From Apiospora phragmitis (Eukaryota > Ascomycota > Sordariomycetes > Amphisphaeriales > Apiosporaceae): a DNA stretch of 64,000 bases. The stretch is taken from positions 2,150,501 through 2,214,500 of the forward strand of contig JAQQWL010000006.1 in assembly GCA_038363925.1 (NCBI GenBank), written 5' to 3'. Position numbers and translations under genes: made by a program. Each line of letters opens with the position of its first letter. The first letter of the stretch is position 1. This document shows positions 1 through 11,545 of the stretch, piece after piece. A model generated the notes under the pieces. It was not told the DNA's origin, did not search any database, and was given only the letters and a program-made list of their open reading frames with translations.

Positions 1-1316
1 CCTCTGATGCCGAGGTGACTAACACCGGACCTAGTACGCATGCGACTAAGGCTGTGGTGGGCGGCGTACTAGGGGGTGTGGCCTTTGTCGCCATTGCCGT
101 GTTGATCTTCTGGTTTGTGCGCAAAAGACTCCGACGGAAGCGGAGGAGCACACTCCTGACGCCACTAGGGGGGCCAGAGAATGGGTTTGGCGACGTCGAG
201 AAGAGGCCGTACATCTTCAGCCGCGACTCCATCGGCCCGACTCCCCTCTCGGAGAAGTTCAGGGTCACGTTCGGACACAGCCTGAAGAAGTTCCGAGGGC
301 GCGTCAAGAGCTTGGTTGTGCGCAGCCCCTCGCCCAGTGTAAATCTGGACAGGGGAAACTCGCAGTTCTTGGATGGGTCCGTAAGCGTCAGCGATGCTGG
401 CCGATCTAGAAGTGCTGGGCGTGATGGCTCCCCGCCACCCAAGGGCCGCTTTCTCGGCTTGTTCTCCAGGTCCAATGGGGAATCTGGATGGCGGTTTGGC
501 AGCCGCGGCAAGCAGGACAGCGAGGAGCTGTTTGCGAATACGCGAGGCATGAAGGATACTCAACGTGGGCGAAGTTCGCAGCCAGACTTCCTGGCCTTGC
601 TCAACATGGACGACAAGCAATTAGCCGAGCAGGCGAACATCAAACGAAAAACCTTGACCGGGAAACAGAACCGGCGGTCGTCGAGTGCTGGATCGGCCGA
701 CCATTTCCTGGGCGGACTCGGCCTGAGCTTTGGGTCTACCAACCCCTTCCTGGATTCCAATGCCATGCCTCACAACTCAGCCGTACCGCCTTCCTTGTCC
801 ACATCTCCCGACGCAAAGGATCCATTCTCGGACACGAACGCGATTCGGCCGCCTACGCAGTCCAAGCAAATAGGACCGCCCTCGACGTACGCCGACAATG
901 TTCGAAGATCCCGAGGCCAATCGGTCGGAGGCTCTAGGCCGCCTAGCTCGCGACCCCGCAATGGCACCATGTACAGAGACTCGGCCGACTCGGTTGAGTC
1001 GTTCCAGACGAGGCGGAATAAGTTCCGGTCAGACCCCTTCGATCTTGACCGGCCAGAGCTTCTCTCCTCTTCTGCTTCTACGTCGTCGTCGCAAGGTATG
1101 CCGCGCACGTCCCGGGTGCCGTCTACCCCTGGGCGCGCCCACACGCGCGCCTCGAGCTACAGCAGTAGGTACTCAAGCGGCGTCAACACCCTAGACGGTT
1201 TCGGCGACCCAGGGCCAGACGTCGGTCTTGCAACCAATAGGTATGCCCCGCCGCCAGCGGCTAGCCACACGAAGAACGGCTCGACTGGCCAAGTCAGTGT
1301 CGGAAAGGCGTACTAG
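1..1316 (+). CDS. Single-pass membrane protein, C-terminal part (5' end outside window)
   Basis: The frame is open from the left edge, so the N-terminal exon(s) lie outside. A short Ser/Thr-rich juxtamembrane piece is followed by one transmembrane helix (about residues 18-40 of the visible part; VVGGVLGGVAFVAIAVLIFW) and a basic stop-transfer stretch (RKRLRRKRR), which suggests a type I topology. The roughly 380-residue tail is Ser/Pro/Arg-rich and probably disordered. It carries one NPF motif and two DPF motifs, which in other proteins bind EH-domain and AP2 endocytic adaptors. A WSC/Mid2-like surface sensor has this kind of layout, but the extracellular domain that would decide is missing. 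Family not recognised. The stop is TAG at 1314-1316. Confidence 0.75.
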   Translation, partial: SDAEVTNTGPSTHATKAVVGGVLGGVAFVAIAVLIFWFVRKRLRRKRRSTLLTPLGGPENGFGDVEKRPYIFSRDSIGPTPLSEKFRVTFGHSLKKFRGRVKSLVVRSPSPSVNLDRGNSQFLDGSVSVSDAGRSRSAGRDGSPPPKGRFLGLFSRSNGESGWRFGSRGKQDSEELFANTRGMKDTQRGRSSQPDFLALLNMDDKQLAEQANIKRKTLTGKQNRRSSSAGSADHFLGGLGLSFGSTNPFLDSNAMPHNSAVPPSLSTSPDAKDPFSDTNAIRPPTQSKQIGPPSTYADNVRRSRGQSVGGSRPPSSRPRNGTMYRDSADSVESFQTRRNKFRSDPFDLDRPELLSSSASTSSSQGMPRTSRVPSTPGRAHTRASSYSSRYSSGVNTLDGFGDPGPDVGLATNRYAPPPAASHTKNGSTGQVSVGKAY

Positions 1317-2675
1317 TGGGAACACTTACCACTACCGCTGCTCGCTACCACTGCCGATGTTTTTGCGTTATTGCTTTCAACTTTTTTTTTGGTTCAAAAG
1401 TACCACCCACGGAGTTGGATGCGGATCAAGGGGCTCCCTGGCGTTTTACGGACAAAAGCTGAGGCGCCTTGAGTACCACACCACTCACCCCATCGAGTCA
1501 CTCAGAGGGAACATTTGCATTCTTATTTTGATCACTGCTATACCCAGATTAGGGGGAAGCTTAGGGAATATGATGGGGATCCGGATGACTGGCCACAGTC
1601 TCTCTCTATTGTTTAGTTATTTTTTTTTATCCCGGGATGACGATGCTGTTATTATTGCATAGCCGGCGCCGCTCTTTAACCATATATTCCCCCCATTTGC
1701 AAGGCGTTGTTGTCAACCTGTCGCCGCTGCGAGTGTACGAAGGCACAGAGAAGTTTGGGAAGTTGTTACTGCTATTGGAGGAGGAGGGGAATCAAATGTC
1801 GACGAATGAAGGACCTGGAGGAGTGATTGCGAGTTTGTACGATTCGAGTTCGTTACTGGATAACCTTGACCGGCCAGTTGTTTTTGTAGATAGAGATGAT
1901 GAATACGGTTGAATGACCGCTTATACAAGCACACACATACACACACACAATACTTCATAGTACAAACGGCTTGCGAGCCCAGAGGTTAATGGAGAAAGAT
2001 ACCCTCGCTCGATGAGTACGCAACCACGAAGAATGCAAATAGACTACACATGCACCGTACATCTTGTCCCTCGCAGCCTCGTTCCTGTCCCCGTGAGCAT
2101 GACTGATTGGTATCTCTCCGGAAAATGATTGAACCTGCATACACCAATTCCAGGCTCTCGGGTCCGGTATCGATCTCCGCTTGGTTGCCCCTATTCCTTT
2201 CCACACGGGGTTTCGCATACGGGGCAGCTTGCTATCCTGATCACAATGCTGAGAGTCACCGATGATGACAATAAACGTAAGATTACCCCTATCTCGGTCG
2301 GAGATGGCGTGCTGGTAACTCACCTGATCGTCCCTTCCTATATTATACGAACATCTATATTTATATATACATATGTAGTATCTCATCTCCCATTTGCGTA
2401 GCGCCATCTTCCCTTCCATGGCTCGTCCACATCCAGCCGCCCATGATGATCCATATGGAAAGTAACCTTTCCCCTGCACAGTTACCGTATGCACATTTGC
2501 GTCGAGACAAGTTGTTCCCACCCGGAGGCCCCCTGGCATGTCCCCGCTGTATCCATCCGGGCCCAGTATTCCGTCCTTCCGGCCAAGATGTTTCTTTCGG
2601 CAGCCACCAAAAAAGGCCAAAAAGATAACCCTAAAAGCAAAAGAACAACTTCCTCAACAGGTACCTAAGGAATTT
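1317..2675. other. Intergenic, no gene seen
   Basis: The 3' flank of the membrane-protein gene runs up to the tRNA. Frames here are short and have no family resemblance. The only structure seen is a CA/TG microsatellite. Confidence 0.6.
1930..1949. repeat. CA-dinucleotide microsatellite
   Basis: A run of about 20 bp of CA units interrupted by one T. Confidence 0.85.
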
Positions 2676-2780
2676 GGTCAGTATGAGGCTTGAACTCATG
2701 GCCTTCGCATTCACTTAAGTATTCTCACGAGATGGGAGAGAATATTAGTACGACGCTCTAACCAACTGAGCTAACCGACC
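2676..2780 (-). tRNA. tRNA-Ile(AAU) with 32-nt intron
   Basis: Read on the minus strand, the acceptor halves GGTCGGT and ACTGACC pair over 7 bp. The D-arm (GCTC/GAGC), anticodon stem (TCGTA/TGCGA) and T-arm (ATGAG, loop TTCAAGC, CTCAT) are all present. The anticodon loop holds AAT at plus positions 2744-2746 (complement), giving AAU for isoleucine. The intron is at 2711-2742, directly after tRNA position 37, the standard place for nuclear tRNA introns cut by the tRNA splicing endonuclease. The A and B boxes are intact, so it should be a functional Pol III gene. Confidence 0.93.
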
Positions 2781-3647
2781 TTTCTGCTGCGTTGTAATGT
2801 GCAGAGCTTATTGAACCTTGAAGCATGTGTGGTGCGATCTTCACGAACCAGGTTGACTATAATAACTTGATTCTGGAACGTAAAGGAGCCTATATACAGC
2901 AGTTTACACAGTCAGAATAGGAAAGATGGTTAGTGAAAGCACCCAAGCTACTACCGATACTCTAACTGTACAGCCGCGTACGGACACTATTATACACGGC
3001 AACCCCCTCTCCCCCGTATTATGCTTCAGTGTCTAAACACACCATCATGTTTTTCGTGCTGACGATTCAGAGGGGGCACTCGTTCTAGATCCATCACTGC
3101 ATACCGTCCTGGAAGCCCAACAATCATGTCTTATTTGCATTCTCGGTCTCTTCTTCGACGGGGCCGGTCCGCACTCGGGTTATGTTTGGGAAGCACAACG
3201 TCGTCCCGGCTGAAAATCTCAGAAAGATGCCGGATCCGAGCTTTCCGCAACCAATAGTAATGGGAGGCAGTCAGTCCGCCGCATCCGCAGCATCGCGAGG
3301 GTATACGATCAGGCAAGTACAGTTACAATGCTATGCGTACGTGAGCACTAGAGCCAAGCAAGCGAAACGGTGACGAAAATGTAGAATTACATGCTGTCAT
3401 TTGCATGGGTTGTATCACCACATTGTGTGTCACCACAAATGCAGTTGGTAGAGATCTTAAGCTCTCCCTTGCTTTCCCCCGCGGGGGCTGTGCGTAATCA
3501 CGACCGCGAACCAACGGATACGGAGGGGGAGAGGGCTTATTTTTATCATCTACTTTAACGTGAGATCCCCTTGGCAGCTCCCCCATCCTACTATTTTCGA
3601 ATCACCGCACCATCTGCAAGCGCAGCCCCCTTGGCACTCGTTTCAAC
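2781..3647. other. Intergenic, promoter side of the hydrolase gene
   Basis: About 870 bp between the tRNA and the hydrolase start. No gene is supported. Confidence 0.55.
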
Positions 3648-4739
3648 ATGCCTACAATGACTCTTCCTTCCAAGCCCGACGCCGTTTTGGCGTATGAACT
3701 GCTCCCGGGCGATGCCGCAAGCAGTCTCCTGGTGGTCTTCCTCAACGGCCTTGGACTTCCGCAGAGTGTGTGGCAACCGACCATTGAGCTCTTCCAGCAG
3801 CAGTCGAGCGTCTCCCCGAAGCCTTGGCTGCTCACCTACGACCGCTACGGCCAGGGCAGCTCGTCTCGGGACCCGCGCGAGAGCTGGCCGAGTAAGGATC
3901 CCGGCTACGCCCACACCCTGGACGAAGTCACCGACGACCTTCACGAGCTGATCCAGACCCTCTCTCGTGATCGCCAATCGCGTATCGTCTTTGTGAACAA
4001 CAGTATAGGCGCGCAAGTCGCACGAAGATATGCCGACAGGTATTAGCTAGCCCAATATTTCTGGTTGCCGAGGTTCGTTATGGTTAACTCCTGAGCAACA
4101 GACATCCCACCATTGTCGAAGGGATCCTGTTCCTAGACTCTAACCCCGGAAACACCAACTACGACAGCATCTGGCCAAACCCGAAGGACCCTTCCTTCAA
4201 TCTCGAGCAGATGGTGCCCCCCCGGCACCACCATGGAAGTGTATCAAGCCGCTTATACCAAGATGTGCACGATCTTCTCGGGCAATGCCAAGAACGCCGA
4301 GGGGTTCGACCGGCGGGACATTAAGGACATGTTGCCGGACCCCTCAAGCCCCAAGCTGAAGGGGTCCAAGACTTCGGCGGACAAAGGTCCCTGGGTCACC
4401 GTCGTGGGCCACGAGCTGGAACAGTTCTCCCAAGAGGAATGGACGATGCTCAAGGTCCCTATTGGCATGGCGGCCATGTATACCCAGCCGTGAGTGTGAA
4501 CCAACTCTTAAACACCTGATCGCTGATCGCTTTCGCAGGGAGCATCTGGCTAACGAGACGGGGGAACAAACAGCATGTGGCACAAGTACAACGAGGGACT
4601 CGGTCGGCTCACCGACCCAGACAGAGCCAAAGGGCCGCTTATCGCGCCCAAGTCGGGTCACTTCATTCAGAAAGACAACCCGGCGTTCGTTGCCAAGGAG
4701 CTGCAGGACCTTATCGAGAAGGTGGAAGCTTCTGCTTAA
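3648..4739 (+). CDS. Alpha/beta-hydrolase-fold protein, frame broken by one extra C
   Basis: Exons are 3648-4039, 4102-4489 and 4574-4739. The introns (62 and 84 nt) have GT-AG ends, and the second has a GCTAAC branch point at 4549-4554. The start is the first Met of the conserved frame. Visible hydrolase features are a VVFLNGLGLP strand/oxyanion region, a nucleophile elbow NNSIGA (Ser119), and a late SGHFIQKDNP segment that should supply the catalytic His. The frame fails at a run of seven C (4217-4223). With six C the text continues as VPPGTTMEV and the gene gives about 314 residues with all later exons in frame. The substrate cannot be told. It could be a sequencing error or a pseudogene. 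Because the rest of the frame and the splice sites are intact, error or very recent loss is favoured. Confidence 0.8.
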
Positions 4740-5620
4740 AGTCGATCGGGTATTGAGCAGGGCCAGGGGCTTACCGAATGTAGACAGACACATGTGAATA
4801 TACAGCGACGGCTAGAGCGACAGGCTGTAACCGAAAACAGCCCAGCTCGACACTAACCGCACACGTAGTAGTGTCTGACCTTATCTGTCCAATTAGGTAG
4901 ATTGAAACCACTTAAGGCGCGTGCACGAAAAGTCGCGATCGCGGACACGGTTCGCGTCCTGATCACTCGCCTGCCCCTCTGAAACTTCCTAATCTGGTAA
5001 ATGTTAACACGTTTCGGGCGCGTAAAGTGGCCCACTTCGCATCCCCAGCCATGTCATTGCGTGACCATGCGTGATTCAAAAAGAGCATCGTGAGTCAATT
5101 AAAGGTCATGTTCATGCGTACTTCCTCTGAATTAGACTAGAGTGGCTTCTGCCTAAGCTACACCATATGTGCGCCCCCCACGCCATACCACAAGGAAAAA
5201 GGTCAAGGTTCGAGGTAAACAGAAATAGGGGGGGGTTGCTGTTGGCTTATGCGCATTGCAAAGAAAAAAAAAAGTGTGTCCAACCGCCACGCAAAATTCA
5301 ACTCCCTGGAACCAATTGAAGCCCACATCTGTGCTGGCCAGCCATCGAAACCCCCGATAATGCCCATCTCATAACTTCTGCAAAGCGTCGTAATACCTCT
5401 CTCAAAACATACAATGGGAAACATATGAGTGCCCCCAAACTTAAGGCGTATTTTGCAGGATTGCTCGTGCATTGGTATCATATCCACATAAGGAAAAAAG
5501 GGTCGTAGTGCTATCTGTCGACCATGATAGAAGAGGTCGTGAATCCAACCAGACCAAGAAGCTCCTATTTCGGTATATCGAACGAGGACGTCTGTAATGC
5601 TGAAGGGGACGTAGCTATTT
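4740..5620. other. Intergenic, convergent 3' ends
   Basis: About 880 bp between the 3' ends of the hydrolase (plus) and the WHI5-like gene (minus). The frames present have no recognisable product. Confidence 0.5.
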
Positions 5621-6815
5621 TCAAGGAAGTCCATGCACGAGGGGTTCGTCAAATGTTAATCTTCGCCTGGTGATACTGACAGGCGTCTTTGCTGACGAGA
5701 TGCCCCCTATTGGTGTTTTCCACGGCTTTTGTGCAGGACTGGGAGTGATGTTGACAAAGTCCGCAAAGTCAAACGGCTGGCCTGGCGTAGCGGGGAATAG
5801 ATTGCCACCACCAGGTGTAGTCATCATCGACGATGGCAAGGCAAGATCCTTCTTCGGGGAGGTGTAGACGGTGGTTCCATTCTGGTCCGGGTAGACGGCA
5901 TAGCAGGCGAGGGAGATGCAGCTAGATAGAGCAATAGATCTGCACCCTCCTCGCCGCCTTTGTTATTGTTCGCCGTGTTCCTATCCTTATTTCGGCCATG
6001 GAGAGATCTGTTGCGCATAGGCGGCGTTCTCGGCGGTGACGAATGGTGAGGTTGGAGCTGGAAGGAGTGAGTCGTGAAGAGGTCCTCCTCGTCATCCGAG
6101 GAGGGGCGGCAAAGTTGGGCGACGCTAGGTCGACCGAAATTCGCCGGGCTCCTTGGAAGAAGGATACATTCGGACCAGTCGAAGTCGTAAAGTGCTGTTG
6201 CCTGCGCGGCTTGATGGGCGAAGACTGAATGAGTTGTCGGTGCGACTTCCAGTTGTTCTGTCCCACATGGAAGGATTTGTGTGCGGTGGGTGACGATCGA
6301 TACCGCTTGGCAGGACTCGACAGGGCCATGTCCATGTCGAAGGAAGCCATGTATGTTCGCTTGCGGTGTCCTGTGCTGCCATTGCTGGAGCCGATGGCAT
6401 CGGAGAAGAGGGGAGCCTTTAGGGGCGAGCTCATGAGGGTTCTCGTTGGGTAGGGCAGTTCCGAGGTGCTGGATGACGAGTCGGAGAGGACGTCACCGTC
6501 ATAAGTGCGCTTGCGGCGCTCCTCGTCCAGCTTGGGCTCTAGGGTGTCGAGAGTGAGGTCTTCCCAGCCATGCTTCGTCTTGAAATGTGCAAGAGCCAGG
6601 CGGCCTTGAAGTCTTCGAGCAATCTGTAGGCCACGGGTTTCATCGTTAGGCTTCGTAACCCATCGGGGGGGGGGGGAAGGGTAATAAAATTGAAGGAGAT
6701 GCTGCTGCTGCTCACTTACCTTGCTCACTTCCACTCTTTTGAGAACTTTGTCGGCTACAGCTTCTGGCTGCTTCTTTAATGGAGACGACATGGCCGCCTG
6801 TCTATGTTGGTGCAT
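5621..6815 (-). CDS. WHI5/NRM1-type G1/S transcriptional repressor-like protein, with frame breaks
   Basis: Transcribed right to left. The likely start is the Met at 6791 (MSSPLKKQ), with an in-frame Met at 6815 as alternative. Exon 1 ends at 6720. A 96-nt intron (6624-6719, GTAAGT...CTACAG) follows and is itself open and a multiple of three. Next comes a segment ARRLQGRLALAHFKTKHGWE, which resembles the short GTB motif of Whi5/Nrm1 proteins that dock on SBF/MBF. The rest is rich in SSP, PPRTPP and SPSPA motifs, as expected for CDK-regulated repressors, and the C-terminus has a conserved-looking block (DFADFVNITPSPAQ). Between 6202 and 6266 the frame shifts, either through a 65-nt GT-AG intron with a weak donor or through a lost base. 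At G-run 5856-5859 one base seems missing. Repaired length is about 336 residues. The family call rests on the short motif. Confidence 0.6.
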
Positions 6816-9800
6816 GCAACCGCCGAACTAGATGCTTAGATCGGGTCGTCGTCTCAGGCCCGGTCGATTGTGTCCAGCGTTGAGGGTTTTGCAGGGAGAG
6901 TCGGTTGCTGTGGAGTTGTAAGAGCCGGCGCCTAAGTAAGGGAAAGTAAGTAGGCACTTAAAGAAAGGCAGGAGGTTCGTTTTCGCTGGGGGGGGTCGGC
7001 CGCTCGGGCTTTTTGGTTGGATTCTTGAGGCTTTGCCGCTTCCGATGACAGCAGCAGGTAAACGAGTGATATTATTTAGCTGTTGGCTTGCAACAGTTTT
7101 CATGAGAAGTATTAGGTGTGTAAAACTAGAGAACGTCTTTGGGTTGCCATGTCGTCAAACCACTCAAAAGGGAGAATGGGTCAAATCGTATGTAGTCGTA
7201 GAGGTAGCGGTAGCGTTTAAGAGAACACTACTACTGTATGGTCGAGTCGTCCGTTCCGTCGTACGGTGGAGAAGGAGTAGGAGGGCCTACCTCTCTTGGG
7301 TAAGGTCCCATCTAGAGATACGCTTTTCTTGCTTCTTCTTACAAGAGTCTACGACTAGTTGCTTGACAAGGGCCAAAATCTGACAGGGAATTTTGCATTC
7401 CTGGGCCAACCAGGTCGGGACTTGCCCATCTGCTTCTTCTCCTGCCCCTTCAATCGACATCCGATAGCTGACCTGGGCTGAACTCGACCTGAATTGGGAC
7501 TGGGCCAGCTGCTGCTACCAACCAACCGGAGAATGATCAGTTGCTCACGCAATCGTGCACGCAGAACTTGGCACCATTCTGCAGGCCAGTCTCCTTGTTA
7601 TTCGCTTGCGTGCATGGGTCCTGGTGCCTGGCATGCATACCGTAACTTTTTCACCGCCGCAAGCTGTACCGCTATAACTTTTACGTGTTGCAGCCGTTGT
7701 TGAGCTGGCAGCTCTATGGGCTGTTGCGTATCCAGTATATTGTCATCATTTTCCATCGATTTCTCCAAGGCATGTACTTACATAAACAACCCTCTCTATA
7801 CACCATGCCGTGGACGATGAGAAGGAAAGACGACGGTGCATTACTAGCGAAGCTGCTTTCCTAGAAGAAGCGGCAAGTGGTAAAACCATGATAGACGCAT
7901 CCGTACATAGAGTTGTGGCTAAGATTGAAGGTTGTCGCAACACCAGTTGAGATTTAGCATTACCTAGTGCGACATCGACAGCTGCTTTTCTCGAGGGGCG
8001 GCAGGCATCATTAGCCAATTAGGAAGCCTTGCTCCTCCATTGGCTGTTTATCCCTTTGGAATATCAGAAGCCCAACTCAGACGTGTGACGAAAGCACCTC
8101 CGGCTGTAGGAACGGCTCGCACATAGTTGAAATCCAAATCTGTCAAGCCGGAGCAACAAGCTCAGTACGCTGCCTTTTTGCCGTTACTCGCACGTTATCA
8201 TGTTCGGTTCCTTCGGAACTGTGTAGCTAGACTTTCTAACTCTGTACATGGCCAATGAGCTCCAAGGTCAATTCAGGCGTCTAAATGCGCGTGGAAGGCT
8301 TATATAAAGTCTTGCGGGGGTTACATGTAAGGTCTAGATGCACCTCCGGACAAGGTCATTGCAAAGGCCCTCAGCTTCGTTGTGAACCGAAATGTGACCC
8401 GGCTCCTCCATGATCATTTTACTTGTTGGTATCTGGGATAATGATGGAATATATATCTTGAAGGTTTCCAACTCATGACTGGGACTGGTTGAGTGAATGT
8501 TACGTCGCTTCTGTGTCAACGTCAACTGCTACAAGGCAATTAAACCACCCCGCTGTCCAGTGCAGCAAGGCAATCTTGATTTTACGTAGCACTGACGGCA
8601 CATCCTATATATCGTGTTAGTATGCACCCCTCAACCCAAAGGCTGCATACATCCATCCTCTTATCTGTATGTTGTCCAACTACCCAGTCTTGGAGCCTCC
8701 AGCAAGTCAACCGGGGAATGGCATGTTGTCAGTCGGGTACACCATTTTACTTAACCCAACCACTGCGGCCCCAGAGCACCAAGAAGAAACATGACCATCT
8801 CGACGTCACAAACACTAACAATAAATGCTTTTCGTTCTTTCTACCTGGACTGGACAGCTGGCCAGAAATCGCGAAGTTGATGTGGGAGGGTAGGAGAGTT
8901 CGTGGCATATTTGCGTGTGGTAGCCGCCTCAGTTTCGGACCATGCGTTCAGAAAGGATGGTGAAACAAGGAGACATGTTGTTTCCTCCTGTCTCTCTATC
9001 TGACATCTGATCTCAGTGAATATGTAGCACCAAGTGCCAAATGCAACTACCCGTATGCAACTGCAACCGATTTAAAAACAAAATGCGGCCGATCCTGTAT
9101 ATATCCACCAGGAGTGCCATTGCACGCACTTGTCCGCGGGCCCAAAGTTATTGGGTAATAAGTAAGCCGGTTTCGAAACAGATTAGCTAAGGCATCCGAT
9201 ATCAACCTGTCACCCATGGCCGATATTAACAGTAATCTCGGGATTCGCTGAGTAATTCCTCAGAGGCAATCATAAAATCTCCCGCATATTAAGTCCGCTC
9301 TCCCTGGAAATGCCTCAGTCTGTCAGAGCGAGATTGATAACAGCCATAGTAGGAGCCAAGTTGAAGAAATCACCGTTGGTAAGAGAGCGTTGCGTGGATA
9401 AGTGAGGTCTCATTCGCTGTCCATGTACAGTTGGGAGGAAGCCGATGGATCATGGGTCTAAAGCCAGATGCAAACCAGGCCACGCCGGTGGCCTCCCGCG
9501 GTGCCGTGATTGGCTTTCGGCTAGAAGCCTAATGGGCTCCTCATCCTGACGATATTGTGTTTCGGTGTACAGCTGTTCAGCATGTCTTGGGTCCTGGTTT
9601 GCATGTTGGCTGGAGGTTATGGCCAGTCAACTGGATCATTCACCGTGGGTATAAGCCATCTGCGTTAGTGGGATGCGGGAATACGATGTTGGATGCAGCT
9701 GATAGCGTACCGAAGCGCAGGAGCCGCCTTCCTTCGCTCGCCTCCGGGTTTATGTTCAGATGTGAAGTACGTATGTAGGTATGGAGGGATATGTATGGAG

Positions 9801-11545
9801 TTGTGGTTTTCCATCACACACTTTCCCATTCCGTACCGCTGTTAGATGCACTCGTATGTTTTCCTCCAACCCCACTGCTGATCATCCCAACTATACATAG
9901 TAAGAGTACGGATACTTGCAATATAGAATGCACTTGCCCTTATTCGTGGCCGCTTGCATTCGGTTCGGTAATGGCTTGGTTTACCCAAGCTTGACCCGGG
10001 CTGGTCCTACATGTCCCCTCTCATATCCGATACGAAACTGGGCGGGCATACAGACAGATCAATTGGATCAGACCGGACTGGGACATGCGAAGAAGAGCCA
10101 AGAATCAAGAGGGACGCTGAGGGACTTTCTTGACATTCCATCTCCCTTTTCTGTATTGTTGGATATGTAGGTAGGGTGCGTGCATCTCGATTTGCGGCCA
10201 ATCCTTCGCACCCCCCACCCTGCAAAGCAACTGAAATAGCCCCGTCAGCATATCAGGAACCTTGCAGCGGCGCACAGCGGTTTCGAATGATCCTGATTTG
10301 CTCCTGGCCAAGATTTTCTTCTCGGCTACATAGCTTCAAAGCAGAAAGTAATCTGGCAACCTGCCCATTTGCGGGACCTGGTATATCCGTTGTTGCCGTT
10401 CTTCCCCTGCGAGCGCCCGAGTTCAACGTCTTCTTTCTTCCAAGCTACCGCGGTTTGCTCCTATTAAACGAATTGACGAACCCACTGCCCCCCCTGGCGC
10501 CTGGAGCTGCTGCTATTGTTGAGCTTAGATACGGACCCATAAGCCTGCCCACCTTACGGGCCCCGTACGAGACGTCGACGTCATTGCTCGATCTCTCCCG
10601 CAAACCGATTCGCAGTGTTGTTTGGGCACTTAACCATACAATTACATGACATGCAACCAAGATTCTTCTCCGTGGACGACCCGAAAGGCCACGACGGTGT
10701 CGACTTTCACCAATCTGCTACGGCCACATACCCGGTCACAATATAAGCAAGCTCGTTTGCAAACCGCTCTGGACACACTGTAGCTCTGGCCGAACGGTTC
10801 ATCGACTATCACTCCCTTTTGGTTGGCAGGTTTCATAGCCCCCTTGCTAGCAGATCCCCAGCTAGTCGTGCAAGTGGACGAAGTTGGCATCGTGCGGGCC
10901 TACAGGGTTATCGACAGCTGCCGCTAAAACCAGGCTTGGCTCGCAGAGCTTCATGGTGTACCCACCGCAATCACCCAGTCCTGCTTGTCCAAAGTAAGAC
11001 GAAGGTAGTAGCCGACAGAGAACAACACCGGTCGGTGATTTTTGCTCGACTATCCATTTCCGAGAAAAGAATTCTTCTTGCGAATCTCCATCACCGTCCC
11101 CTTTCTTCCATTCGTTATTGTGTCAAGGACAAAAAGGGCAGACGGCTTCATATCGGTATAAACGTTCGCTCTTTGCGGTCCTGACAGCTTCGAATACGAG
11201 CTCTGCGCGGAACACGGATCCTACCGCACTGCTACAGCGCCTTGTTGACGCCAATCACAGCCTGCAGCTGCCACCACCTCCACCACTACACTCACGCAAC
11301 CCGCAGCACCCAACGCCGAACGCTTTCTCTGGTGCTTGTTAAGTCGCTGCGCATGCTGATAATTGTTGACGGGGGAGAGGCATAAAATTGCCTTGGTGAA
11401 GCGCAAGAGCTTCTGACTTATATCGTGATTTGACCGGTCATCACAGCCAATTGCGCATAGTCCGTCAGCTTTCACCATCTTCGAAACAAACCAACAGCCG
11501 CAGCAGCATTTTCGGGCCCCTCAACTCGGGACAGCATTAAAAATC
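6816..11545. other. Gene-poor block of 4.7 kb
   Basis: This is the upstream flank of the WHI5-like gene (minus) and of the metalloprotease gene (plus). Open frames reach at most about 160 codons, are proline- and leucine-rich by composition, and show no domain, exon chain or good start context. No tRNA, transposon ends or long repeats were seen. Non-coding RNA cannot be excluded. Confidence 0.5.

Noticed and set aside
4540..4577. Apparent second frameshift in the hydrolase gene
   Set aside because: It arises only if the acceptor at 4535-4537 is used. Using the CAG ending at 4573, with a GCTAAC branch point 20 nt upstream, the frame is continuous.
10176..10649. 157-codon plus-strand frame in the gene-poor block
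   Set aside because: Start in poor context, no exon partners, proline- and leucine-rich chance composition, no recognisable domain.
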